NCBI GenBank assembly: GCA_964017155.1 | Contig: OZ024856.1 | Span: 13,074,125 to 13,138,124, forward strand | Source of the DNA: Oasisia sp. SBJ-2009 | Lineage: Eukaryota > Annelida > Polychaeta > Sabellida > Siboglinidae | Reading direction: 5' to 3' | DNA length: 64,000 bases | In this document: piece after piece, positions 36,690 through 48,600 of the stretch | How positions within the stretch are numbered: the stretch's first letter is position 1 | Layout of the letters: each line of letters begins with the position of its first letter | Notes under the pieces: model-generated | What the model saw: only the letters and a program-made list of their open reading frames with translations | Told to the model about the DNA's origin: nothing | Databases searched by the model: none | Translations under genes and position numbers: made by a program

Positions 36690-38445
36690 ATATGGTTTTT
36701 ATATCTTGACTGAACAGCACCCCACATATCTAGTCTTCTGATATTTTGACTAAACAGCACGCCACATCTGCTAGTTTTCTGACATCTTGATTGAACAGCA
36801 CCCCACATCTGCTAGTTTTCTGATATCTTGATTGAACAACACCCCACATCTGCTAGTTTTCTGATATCTTGATTGAACAGCACCCCACATCTGCTAGTTT
36901 TCTGATATCTTGATTGAACAGCACCCCACATCTGCTAGTTTTCTGATATCTTAATTGAACAACACCCCACATCTGCTAGTCTTCTGACATCTTGATTGAA
37001 CAACACCCCACATCTGCTAGTCTACTGACATCTTGATTGAACAGCACCCCACATCTCCTAGTCTTCTGATATCTTAATTGAACAACACCCCACATCTGCT
37101 AGTCTTCTGATATCTTAATTGAACAGCACGCCACATCTCCTAGTCTTCTGATATCTTAATTGAACAACACCCCACATCTGCTAGTCTTCTGATATCTTGA
37201 TTGAACAACACCCCACATCTGCTAGTCTTCTGATATCTTAATTGAACAACACCCCACATCTGCTAGTCTTCTGATATCTTGATTGAACAGCACCCCACAT
37301 CTGCTAGTTTTCTGATATCTTAATTGAACAACACCCCACATCTGCTAGTCTTCTGATATCTTGATTGAACAGCACCCCACATCTGCTAGTCTTCTGATAT
37401 CTTGATTGAACAGCACCCCACATCTGCTAGTTTTCTGATATCTTAATTGAACAACACCCCACATCTGCTAGTTTTCTGATATCTTAATTGAACAACACCC
37501 CACATCTGCTAGTCTTCTGACATCTTGATTGAACAACACCCCACATCTGCTAGTCTTCTGATATCTTAATTGAACAGCACGCCACATCTGCTAGTTTTCT
37601 GATATCTTAATTGAACAGCACGCCACATCTCCTAGTCTTCTGATATCTTAATTGAACAACACCCCACATCTGCTAGTTTTCTGATATCTTAATTGAACAG
37701 CACGCCACATCTCCTAGTCTTCTGATATCTTAATTGAACAACACCCCACATCTGCTAGTCTACTGACATCTTGATTGAACAGCATGCCACATCTCCTAGT
37801 CTTCTGACATCTTGATTGAACAGCACCCCACATCTGCTAGTTTTCTGATATCTTAATTGAACAGCACCCCACATCTCCTAGTCTTCTGACATCTTGATTG
37901 AACAACACCCCACATCTGCTAGTTTTCTGATATCTTAATTGAACAGCACCCCACATCTGCTAGTCTACTGACATCTTGATTGAACAACACCCCACATCTG
38001 CTAGTTTTCTGATATCTTAATTGAACAGCACCCCACATCTCCTAGTCTTCTGACATCTTGATTGAACAACACCCCACATCTGCTAGTTTTCTGATATCTT
38101 GATTGAACAACACGCCACATCTCCTGATATCTTGATTGAACAACACGCCACATCTCCTGATATCTTGATTGAACAACACCACATCTGCTAGTTTTTCTGA
38201 TATCTTGACTGAACAACACACCACATCTGCTAATTTTCTGATATCTTGATTGAACAACATGCCACATCTGCTAGTTTTCTGATATCTTGATTGAACAACA
38301 CACCACATCTGCTAGTTTTCTGATATCTTAATTGAACAACACGCCACATCTCCTAGTCTTATGATAGCTTGATTGAACAACATAAGACATCTGCTAATTT
38401 TCTGATATATTGATTGAACAGCACCCCACATCTTCTAATCTTCAA
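36690..38445. repeat. 41-bp minisatellite, about 43 units
   Basis: Unit: CTGCTAGTTTTCTGATATCT then TGATTGAACAGCACCCCACAT. Recurrent variants are GTCTTCTGACATC, TTAATTGAACAAC and CGCCACATCTCC. Near the right end units are shortened (38126-38180). It lies about 750 bp upstream of the SCCPDH start codon. It is not CRISPR: there are no unique spacers. Confidence 0.98.
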
Positions 38446-39088
38446 CTGACCGACAGCTGATAGTGAGAATGCATGTTTTGGAGGGTATCAAGATCGGGCG
38501 CAATTGGAGATTTTGTGCCCCATAATACCCTCTCTTCGTGTAAAGGAATCTCTGGGCATTAGGTGCCAATAAAACATGAACAGAACAGACTGCCAGCATG
38601 TTAACATGTCAATCCAACAGCTCCCAAGGGCTTCCATATAATAGTTAAACTGACTTACAGCTTAGACAAGATACTTGTAGTGGTCACTCTGTGATTACAA
38701 GGGTTCTGACAGCAGCTAATGAAATGCCTGCAAGGTGTTTTTTTATTTATCTGCATACACTTTTTATTGCACATGTTAGATAGGACATCAGTTTTTGTGT
38801 ATCTTGGGAAAGAAAAGGCACTACAGGGTGAACGAGATTGTGTGTCTAAACTGTGGAAGATAGGGTAGGCAGATGTGTACTGACTGACAGCACGCACACA
38901 CACACACGCATGCAAGCGTGCACACACACACACACTAATTTACAAAGACAATGATATGTGGGCCATGCTGCTGACCCAGATGACATGTTCATACTGTAAC
39001 CAAAGAAGTACCCAATAAGTTGAACAATAACCCATATAGCTAACAAATAGTTAATGTATTTCTCTTTCACATACACACATTTAACACT

Positions 39089-39427
39089 TTAGGAGTTAGT
39101 ATTATTATGAGAGACAGTCTTCAATTTTTTCTCATGTGGTTCCTCTTCACTGACATCTTCTTCACTTGCGTCTGAAAAACAAAAACAAATTAAGAATATC
39201 TAAATGAATAGTAATAGTCTAAAATCTAGGCCAAACACAAACACAAAAAGAAATTATGCAAGATTATAATAGCTTTGTATGTTTACTATCAATAAATGAC
39301 ATTAATGTTATTCTTCTTCTTCTATAATATTGATCACTGATCAGCCAACATCAATTCATGGATCAAGCATGACATCGAAGTAATCACATTCTACATATTC
39401 TATCTGTGACTGCCACTTTCTGAAAAA

Positions 39428-39484
<57 letters not shown>

Positions 39485-39946
39485 CGTGCGTGCGTGTGTT
39501 TGGGATATCAAGGTAAGCATGATGATTATATTTTTTTAAAAGATTACTGAGTTTCTTATTATGGAGGTCTTATTAACATTTTAGCCATATATGCAATGTG
39601 GTGTAAATATAATAATTTAGATGTAAATTGGTCTTTTGTCAAAGCTAGCCTAGGCCCTTGCACCAACACATTGTGTATTATTAATGGCCTATTATTAATT
39701 GTACTTACCTCCATTGTCATCTTCACTTGCAGGTAACATTTGTACTGACTGTGTGCGTATCTGGTCAGATTTTTCCTGGTGTACAGCTTCTGATAGGATT
39801 TTGTTTGCATCTTCTTTTACCATTACAACAGACTGTCCCAGTTGTTTCAGATCACATTTCAAAACATCAGTATCACTTCCACCAGGATAAGTGATCTTCT
39901 TCGTGTCCCCTGATGGGAATGCAATGGTTAAAGAAATCAAGGCCAT
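39089..39946 (-). CDS. GON7-like small acidic protein (putative KEOPS subunit), two exons
   Basis: Exons 39946-39709 (79 codons plus 1 nt, donor GTAAGT) and 39171-39089 (acceptor TTTTTCAG, stop TAA) give 106 residues. The N-terminal part carries a TKKITYPGG strand-like motif and a helix QLGQSVVMVKEDANKILSEA. The C-terminal exon is acidic (ASEEDVSEEEPHEKKLKT) and ends with a Lys-containing tail. Length, an N-terminal strand-helix and a disordered acidic tail ending K.LKT match by memory the metazoan GON7 subunit of KEOPS, which makes the t6A modification of tRNA. Identity is low, so another small acidic protein is possible. Confidence 0.5.
39431..39498. repeat. (GT)n in GON7-like gene 5' of exon 2 (intron)
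   Basis: Pure GT from 39431 to about 39480, then CGTG units. Confidence 0.95.
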
Positions 39947-39959
39947 GCTTGAGACCCTA

Positions 39960-40840
39960 CACAGAGGTGACTACTTCTTACTATACGAGATCTTCCATGC
40001 GAAATCAAAATAGGTTTGATCCGCCAAATAGTAATAAAAGACTATAGTGGCGCCACACGGTGACCCGCCAATCAGCACTTAGTTCCATGTATCACCGCCA
40101 GATTGAAACCGAAGTTGTCGTTGTAAATTGGTAGACAAGCTACGTTACATTGTAGGCGGAGGCCAATCTTAGCCAGTTTCCAAAGGTTGGCCCTATAATT
40201 AAGATTTGGTATGTAACGTACAACTACCAACTATCTAGTTCATGTTATGGCTTATGCCTTGGGAGTTTAATTAAACTGTGATAATGGCAATGCGGTGTGA
40301 GGAATTGGAATGCGAATGACTCAGTGTCAGTGACTGATCAACTTGTGTCGTGAGACTTGACTGTCTTGACTGTGACTGAGACTTGAGTCTTGACTAGAAG
40401 TTGTCTTGCCACTCTTGAGTCTTGGTGATACTGATGGTCTGTAGCCTGATATGCACCGCCATCACCCTCTGTCTAGTAGATAGATCCAGTGTTGACAGAC
40501 ATACATAGACAGATGGACACATAATTTTACAGATATACATACATATATACACACACGCCATATACAGACAGACAGACAGACAATTACATACATACATAGT
40601 AACATACATGCATGCACACATACATAACTCATAAGCCTCAAGGTGTACACATTAAAACTTCTTCCATTCAAGTAGACCTATTCAAGCTATTGGAGTACAG
40701 TAGTCCACCCCCCATAAGCTAGGCCAACCGTTCAGCAAGTCTAATATAGGCAGGAGACATGTGGTAAATACATTGAAATGTATTTAAATACAAATACTGG
40801 TAACCCAAATACTCTTGAGGGATTCAAATTCAATTCAATA
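39960..40840. other. Intergenic, no gene recognised
   Basis: Upstream of the GON7-like gene. Contains GACTTGAGTCTTGAC-type short repeats (about 40330-40440) and ACATACATA/GACAGACA stretches (40495-40625). Confidence 0.5.
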
Positions 40841-40849
40841 ATTTTATTC

Positions 40850-41520
40850 CAGAACATTACATCTGTATAAAAAGGTAAACTAAACTCTAAAGTATGACTA
40901 ATAACTGTATACATAAAGCATTTTTCGCCAGTGGCGACACAGTGAAGTATACAGAGTATCACTATTCATGATACTCTGTAGTATTGCATTTCCCAATCTA
41001 GCTATACATGTCATTTTTTTCTTATTAACATTTTGCATGTGGGTAAGTAAGCCTCTTGACACAAACATATAACTCACACTACAATCTCGAGGTTCATTGC
41101 ATAACAATCTAAACACATTATTGTATGCTACACAGTTTTCTCATTGACTCTGCTCTATATACACACCACAGCTGGCATGTATATAATGAAGGACAATAGG
41201 ATTTAAATAGCGTACATTTTACAGATTCTGTACACATGTAAAACTTTCGGATCAAGGCATTACTTTGAGCATAAATTATCTTGTATTGCCTAGATATGTC
41301 ATAATTGTCACATAGATCTTCTGTGATAATATGCCCAAGCACCTATTATACATCCAGCATTTACATTATTAAATTTGTTACTGAGATCATCCATGTAAAC
41401 AAAAAAAAAGGTAAGGAGAAAGAATTCCTCCTTGATGCACCTCGTTAGTAACAGAACATTTCTTGGACACAATATTTTTTACAACCTACCTACATTTTTT
41501 TAGTAGTATGCCAAAATATT
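40850..41520 (-). mobile_element. Non-LTR retrotransposon RT fragment with YMDD motif
   Basis: Reading the minus strand from about 41480: VTNEVHQGGILSPYLFFVYM, directly followed by DDLSNKF, so the RT catalytic F/Y-x-DD motif is visible at about 41370-41395. Downstream come LGHIITEDLCDNYDISRQ, CTLFKSYCPSLYTCQLWCVY, AESMRKL, and in a second frame LCNEPRDCSVSYMFVSRGL. Frame breaks show it is dead. The pattern is that of LINEs common in marine invertebrate genomes. Confidence 0.85.
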
Positions 41521-41529
41521 AAATCCTAA

Positions 41530-42235
41530 CTATATATGCAGGTATGCTCCGCTTTATAAGTTTCTCAAATATAAATACAATGACCAATACGTTTAAATAC
41601 AAATGTATTTAAATACAAATACGGGTGTACATTGGAAAGTATTTCAAATATTTTTTCAAATACTTTTCATTCATTTTCAGGATGAATTGCTATGTAGGTA
41701 AAATATAAAACAATTCATATATTGAGACATCTAGTTTATAGGCATAAATAGATGTTTTACATCACATTGACAACTGACTAAAATTCCTCTATCCACAAAG
41801 GTAAAGGCCAAAATATGTTGTTTGTTATGTTAAGCCAGGAGGTCCATAATCAAATGTCTATGTTGCCCTCAGAAGAATCACTGCTAGAATCTTGTGAGGA
41901 AGTGTGACAGCTCAACTTCAAAGTCAGCATGGAAACCAGAATAGCCTGGTGCCAGCTTGGAGCTGACTAAAGAACAAAGGGGATATTGACCTATGGTCAC
42001 TGTCAGGTGCTAATCCATCCTCTGGCTCTGAGCAAACAAAAGTTGTGGTCACTGCCAGGGCCACTGGGGACACCAGCTGTCAAGAGTCTTCTTCAGTAAT
42101 TAGCACTGTGGGGTGAAGTTGCAATGAAGGTAATCAGTTTGGCAGGCATTACTTGTTATTAGATGCAAATATATTTATTTTGTAGACAGTTATTGTAATT
42201 ACTTTTTGTTCCAGCATTGGTGTATCTGAGGGAGG
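41530..42235. other. Intergenic, upstream of the C14orf119-like gene
   Basis: No family recognised. AAATACAAAT repeats occur at about 41590-41660. A possible untranslated exon could start after TTTTTGTTCCAG at about 42215. Confidence 0.4.
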
Positions 42236-42240
42236 GAGAA

Positions 42241-42370
42241 AACTGTGATGTGATCAACTCAGAGTGAACTGTGATGCGGTCAACTCCGGCAGTGAACTGT
42301 GAATTGGTCAACTCAGGGAGTGGTCTGTGATGTAGTCAACGCAGTGAGCGAACTGTGATGTCAACTCAGC
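42241..42370. repeat. ~28-bp tandem repeat, five units, ending at the start codon
   Basis: Units start (A/G)AACTGTGATG and end TCAACTCAG.. (26-29 bp each). The last unit ends two bases before the ATG of the C14orf119-like gene, so the array forms its 5' UTR or proximal promoter. Confidence 0.85.
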
Positions 42371-42371
42371 T

Positions 42372-42704
42372 ATGTCACTGGGTAATGCGGAACAAAACAT
42401 GCTGTGCGTCGTCCACTGGTTCAGCCAATGGAGTGCCTTCCAAAAGTCAGACTTTCTCAAAGACTTGGTTGCCAAAGCCGTGCCCTGCAAAGTGTCTACC
42501 TTACTTGATGCAATGACGGCAATGGACGTCAGCAGAGATAAGCCACTGAGCATATTTGAATGTCAGATGAAGCTGTTTGACCAGTGGTTTGAAGAATGGA
42601 CGGACAAGGAGAGGAACGCATTGATGCAGCAACTAGAGCTCATTGATACAGACTTTGTTGCCAGGTTTAACGAAGAAGTGGCAAAGACAAGTGGACAGCC
42701 GTAA
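42372..42704 (+). CDS. C14orf119-like protein
   Basis: Encodes 110 residues from ATG 42372 to TAA 42704, in one exon. Features shared by memory with vertebrate C14orf119: VVHWFSQWSAFQKSDFLKDL near the N-terminus, VAKAVPCKVSTLLDAM, PLSIFECQMKLFDQWFEEW, and a C-terminal LELIDTDFVARFNEEVAKT. The vertebrate protein has a longer N-terminal tail that is missing here or encoded in an unseen upstream exon. No biochemical function is established for the family. AATAAA occurs at 42805-42810, about 100 bp after the stop. Confidence 0.8.
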   Translation: MSLGNAEQNMLCVVHWFSQWSAFQKSDFLKDLVAKAVPCKVSTLLDAMTAMDVSRDKPLSIFECQMKLFDQWFEEWTDKERNALMQQLELIDTDFVARFNEEVAKTSGQP

Positions 42705-42810
42705 CAGGGACTAACTAACTCCTCATGGTGCACTAACCTTTCTCCACGACATATCTCCAGCCTGCATTACATACCAAATAATATTTTGTGGGATTTGTAT
42801 GCTATAATAA

Positions 42811-43859
42811 ATTATAAAATGTAAGCATTTAGGGTACTGTACTTACTTGACGTTTTGCAATTGTGTGCATTGTAAGGATGTCTGAAAATTATGGTCGTGG
42901 TTACTATGCTGCCCCCGTTTTTAATCAAATAATCTACTGCCTCTCTTATACTTAAATAAGCAGGCATTTAGTTGGCATTGTTCAAGCTATTCGTTGGTTT
43001 TGTAAGCCATGTTGAAGTAAATTAATGGCATAGACGGGAACCGGAACCGCCAGCAGATTTCACAACAGAATCATCAGCATTTGATACATAAACTGAGGCA
43101 CGCCTGACCTCTAAAGTAAGAAAAAAGTGAGGGAGAGAAGGCCAGCTCTTCAGCTTTTCACCTACTGGCCCCGACAATTGTAAAATTACACATAATTATA
43201 TATGCATGTATGTATGTATGTATGTACATGTATAATGAGCCGAGGCCGAGGGTGAAAAAACTTAAGGTCTGTGCGGCGATGACAAATCTACCCTCCAACA
43301 GCATCTCACCCACACCCCCGTCTTCTGTTGTCATAGCTGGCAAAGCGCGAGAAGAAAGCTGAAGCGCTAAACCAGAGAGCGAGGTGGTGCTGAAACCCCG
43401 GTACAATATTAATCGCCAATAAAATGTTCTGCGACCTTTTGAGAATTTGAAATCCAGAATATTCGGGAGTTTACGTGAGTCAACAGTTTGGTCAACATCC
43501 GCTGGATAAGACAGTGGGGACTCGATTGGCGCGTTGTGTTTTGGTAACACCAGGAATCGTCGGGTGACTGTAATATTGGACAGAATTTCCCTCTTTGCCA
43601 AATGTCTGCGTTGTCAGCGCCTGCATCGTGCTGCAAGCGCCGATAATTTGTTGGAAATGCGAACGGCAGGGAGGGTCTTGTCCCAGGAGGCAGCGATACG
43701 ATTGGTTTAAGTCGTAATGCAAACTGTCAGTGTGTTGACAGTGTCAACTGTCAGTATGTTGACAGTGTCAACATCGGCGAGTTGGAGGAAAACCATGAAT
43801 ATTATTTTGGTTGCATTAGACCAACAGTAGGCCTGCATCCTAATAGCTAAAGCGTTGCG
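42811..43859. other. Intergenic, no gene recognised
   Basis: Contains a (GTAT)n run at about 43204-43232 and a doubled 23-bp unit GTCAGT.TGTTGACAGTGTCAAC (43727-43773). A 147-residue minus frame at 43158-43601 has no recognised motif. Confidence 0.45.
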
Positions 43860-44390
43860 TTAAAGGGATACTCCAGTCAGTGAGAGGTTCACAGTATTAA
43901 TTTAATGTGTATACTATATTGGTTGTGCCTAGTAACTGTGCAGAAAGATCGTTAATAAACAATTAGTTGTAGTTTAATGGCATCAAAAGCATGCTATCTT
44001 AGATTCAGGGCGCTGCCATATTTAGACTGATGCGCAAAATTGTTTACGTCACTGGCGCATTGTTGAAAAAGGCAACGATTGGCGGAATCTTCGCTAATAA
44101 TTGTGATTGTGACGTAAGCAATCCGCGACGTACTGGATACATCAAATACCATTGGACAGACATAGGATGTTCGAACGTGCATGCGCCAGTGACGTAGGCC
44201 GTTTACGTCACTGGCGCGTAAGTTTCAAGATGGCAGCGCCGTGAATCCAACATGGAGTGTTTCTGATACACTTATATTATAATTAATTGTTTATTAACGA
44301 TCTTTGTGCATAATTACTATGCACAACCAATATATTATACAGATGTAAGTAAACGGTGTGAATCTTTCATTAATTGGAGCATCCCTTTAA
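43860..44390. mobile_element. Long-TIR non-autonomous element (TTAAAGGG ends), 531 bp
   Basis: Both ends read TTAAAGGGAT.CTCCA inwards, and inverted similarity continues for about 190 bp per arm (shared ATATTGGTTGTGC.TAGTAA, AAAGATCGTTAATAAACAATTA, GGCGCTGCCAT). The centre has GTGACGTAAGC and TTTACGTCACTGGCGC motifs repeated inversely. TTAA may be the target duplication. No ORF. Confidence 0.85.
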
Positions 44391-45099
44391 GGCGACAATA
44401 TACATGGCACGGTATGATGAGAACAACATACGTGTACGCACTCACGCATGCACGTGCGAGCTGCTGAACACATGCACGCACGCATACTCATACACACGCG
44501 CACACCCCATCCGAGCTACGCATCATGTTTGCAAGGTGTAAGAATGGCGTCACGTTCACATGTTCTCGGAGCACCGTGCCAACGCTTGTACGGATTCGTT
44601 GTGCCAACGTGTTGGTCTTGGGAGGCAGAACACAAGTTTATGGCATAGTCTGTGTAGATAGTAGACCTGTGCTATGGTCCCAGTAGGCAATATAGACATG
44701 ACAATTGTGTCAAAGTTATAGGTAGGCAGTGAACCTGTACCCACTGGGGTGGTATATCGTCCAAATATAGGCATTAGGCCTGTGTCACGGGCAGCAGTAC
44801 AGGTTGTGTAGGCGCACCCTAACCAAGACGACAATCATTTACTTTTATTACTGTTTGTTGTGTCCGTATCACATTTCAGATTGGTCTAGATAACGCAGTG
44901 TGTTTAACCAGCACCCCCATACTGCGTACACACGTGCGAGAAAGCTGTTTTTGCGAGAATACTGTTAATTGTTTGCGAGAAGGCTGCTGTTTGTCGATCG
45001 AGTGCCATTGATGTCATCACAAACCAACGCAACGGCATCCAGCTAAACACGTCCGACGGTCATTCTAAGTTTGTTTGGTGTCTCACATTCCTGCCATTT

Positions 45100-45290
45100 C
45101 CCGGTGCAATGTGACAACGACCCCGGTGAACTCGGCTGGCCCCGCCCTGTGCTGACGTCATGCGTTGTGCACCGATAACCCGTGTTATCTGCCGTTGTCG
45201 CCGCCCTTATATGTGCACTGGTAATTGCCGCCTCCGTCCGTGCCCAGCCCGCGCCCCGGCCGGCCGGCCGGCCACCGACGTATCTACACA
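45100..45290 (+). promoter_or_regulatory. CpG-rich region with a full CRE (TGACGTCA), upstream of the secreted-peptide gene
   Basis: GC- and CpG-rich sequence, unlike its surroundings, with TGACGTCA at 45153-45160 and GCCCCGGCCGGCCGGCCGG at about 45252-45272. It lies 310-500 bp upstream of the ATG at 45605. Promoter function is inferred from composition and position. Confidence 0.4.
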
Positions 45291-45604
45291 CTACGACGTG
45301 AAACACAATCCGATGTCGCTATTATCTCAATTATTCACCCACCGAATTGAATATAATTGAACGAAACGATAGACGCGCCCTGTTGCAAAACAGCGATAAT
45401 TTGGTTAGGTTTATTTCAAGTTGAAACATCCGGAATTGGCTATAGCGAGACGTTGTTTAATATAAAGTGTCACTACGGTATAGCCGCGATGATTGCAGCG
45501 CGCGTCTGTCACTTGCTGATTCGTCGTCATCCATGGTTCGCCAGCCGATCGACCACTTGGTTCCGAATACTTAATCGAGGACGAATGATCTCTGTGCTTC
45601 AAGT

Positions 45605-48600
45605 ATGAAAGCATGCGTGTACATCGTAGTGTTTTATTTATTTATTGTAAGCATATCGTGTTTTCTTTTACCTGAATTTAAAAAGAGGACCTTGGACAGA
45701 GAACTAACTGCTCTCGATGCCTTCGCTGATGTAACGCCGCGAACGAGGAGTCGAACAATAGACGGTCTAGGTAAGTCAGATTTTACACGGTCGACAGTTC
45801 ATTGATACAAATCTACGCGTGTTTAGCAAAATGCATCGGTTTACGCCTAGGCCTTTATATGCAGTCATGTTGGCGCGTATGGATGGTACGCGGCTAACTT
45901 TTGTTTGCGGGATAAGGTAATAGACCTGTACTTTTTCCAATTACAGTAAGTATATTGCCGTTGGTGACAGTCGCAAGTGTTGGGATAGGGACCTTACGCA
46001 TTTGTTTATAATTAGTTGGTTAGTTGGCGACTATCACGTGAAATAATAATGTTTATGGTTACAGTATAGATATGTAAGAGAGATGGCCGTATTTTCTGGG
46101 CATCGATCCTGTCGTTGATACAAAGGAAGAATAATAACAAACTCTGTCTAATCTCATGTCTCTTATGTGTGCGTGCGTGCGCTTGTGTTTCCCTCCTTCT
46201 GTCCGTCCGTCCGTCCGTCCGTCCGTCCGTCCGTCCGTCCGTCCGTCCGTCCGTCCGTCCGTCCGTCCGTCCGTCCGTCCGTCCGTCCGTCCGTCCGTCC
46301 GTCCGTCCGTCCGTCCGTCCGTCCGTCCGTCCGTCCGTCCGTCCGTCCGTCCGTCCGTCCGTCCGTCCGTCCGTCCGTCCGTCCGTCCGTCCGTCCGTCC
46401 GTCCGTCCGTCCGTCCGTCCGTCCGTCCGTCCGTCCGTCCGTCCGTCCGTCCGTCCGTCCCTCTCTCCCTCCCTCTCTCCCTCCCTCTCTCCCTCCCTCT
46501 CTCCCTCCCTCCCTCCCTCCCTCCCTCCCTCCCTCCCTCCCTCGCTTCCCTCCCTCCCCAATGCCTCCTTCATATCCGAAGGAAGCATTATACCATGGTT
46601 CCCATTGGGAATGTGTTCTTTAGGTTGTTCTGTCTAACTGATTGCGCCAGAACGTTGCAGCTTGGAAACTAATATGTACAATTAAGTTCGGCCCAAGTTC
46701 TCCTCTATACCAAATCAAAACTACGCCACCGCATTGTATAATTGCACACGCATGAAGGGGAGGTGACCGCGGACGCCGGCGACAAAACAAACATATGGAT
46801 GACATTAGACAGAGAGACACACAGAGACCGTGGGAGAAAGCGTTACACTATACGTGCCAACACGTGTTCAGTAAAACAACAATTCACCAGCGTGTGTAAA
46901 AATAACAATGCATGTATATGTTTATACGGACGGACGGACGGACGGACGGACGGACGGACGGACGGACGGACGGACGGACGGACGGACGGACGGACGGACG
47001 GACGGACGGACGGACGGACGGACGGACGGACGGACGGACGGACGGACGGACGGACGGACGGACGGACGGACGGACGGACGGACGGACGGACGGACGGACG
47101 GGCGGGCGGACGGACGGACGGACGGACGGACGGACGGACGGACGGACGGACGGACGGACGGACGGACGGACGGACGGACGGACGGACGGACGGACGGACG
47201 GACGGACGGACGGACGGACGGACGGACGGACGGACGGACGGACGGACGGACGGACGGACGGACGGACGGACGGACGGACGGACGGACGGACGGACGGACG
47301 GACGGACGGACGGACGGACGGACGGACGGACGGACGGACGGACGGACGGACGGACGGACGGACGGACGGACGGACGGACGGACGGACGGACGGACGGACG
47401 GACGTGTCAGCTACCTCTTGCCGCCATTTCCCTCCATGTGTAAGCCCCAGTGTTTATGTGCAGTCGTTTCGCCTTAACTTTTGATTTATTGGGGGGCGGA
47501 AAATAATATAATTAAGTTTGTCACCAACCAATATGTCACGCAGCAGCTACCCATATTCCCTCATTTATGGCACTATACTCCATTATTACTCGTAATGCAA
47601 ATCTTGTAGTAAACTAGCTACTTAATCGTCTGGATCCTACTGTTCGAAGTGTAATGTCAGAGTTGAACTGGCGCAATGAAGCAATGAAATCAATATTTAA
47701 CACTAAGCTCAACCAGAAGTGATACATCCGAGCTGGGTCTCTTCGACATGCAGCGCCTCCACACGGACGGGATCAAAACATAAAACAGATACTGTATTAA
47801 CCCGAGACGACCGAGATTGAGCGAGATCTGTGCGCATTTGGTTCCATCGACGGTGGGGGTGCCCAGCTCCTGTATCTAATAGCTCTAGCTCGACTGATCT
47901 TCTAACCGTTCATGTAACTTCTTGCAAATGTTCTCTGTAGTGTGGGCGCGGCATCCCGCTCTTGTTTACTGGCTGCATACTCGTCTGTGCAATACATACT
48001 TATTTAGATGGATCGTCGAAACTAAATTAAATAAATAATTAATGCTAGGCTGAACTTATCTGCTAACTGTTCATGTAACATCTCGCAAATTTTCTTCATC
48101 GCTGCGATTCTGCGTGTGCTGTTACCGAGCGTTGTTTGTGACGTAATTCTTTTATAGTCACGTGATTATATATGTAGGAAAATTATTTGAATTAAGGAAA
48201 CATAACATTACATAACGCTATTGCAGAGTAGGAGAATGATTTTTATTTTACTTCAGAACAGCTGTACAATTTTTCATAATTACTAGCTAAAGGGTCGCAG
48301 TTCCTGGCTCTCTGTATAAAATCTGAAAGCTTGTCTTTGGGTTCTTTCTAAGGTTTTAATATTTTAAGGCAGTGTGGATCCCATGATGCTGATGCATATT
48401 ACAGTATTCTGAATCTGAATGGGATACGTCGTAGGGAGACAATATTGGCAGTTATATACGACGGGGGGGGGGGGGGGGGGGGGGGGCGGGGTGCGCATGT
48501 TATTAATTGTTTGAGCTCCAGATCAGGCGGCTGAAATCAGTTATGGTTGTAGCCTGGACCTGCGACTCGCTAAGTTGGTTCTAGTCAACTATTGTTTTTA

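Noticed and set aside
36690..38445. CRISPR-like array
   Set aside because: Head-to-tail 41-bp units without unique spacers, in a eukaryotic genome.
43158..43601. 147-residue minus ORF
   Set aside because: No motif, no splice context, includes a (GTAT)n-derived part.
46115..47484. ORFs of 141-233 residues with RPSV or GRTD repeats
   Set aside because: All three frames of GTCC/GGAC arrays are open; GRTD resembles RTX-like repeats only superficially.
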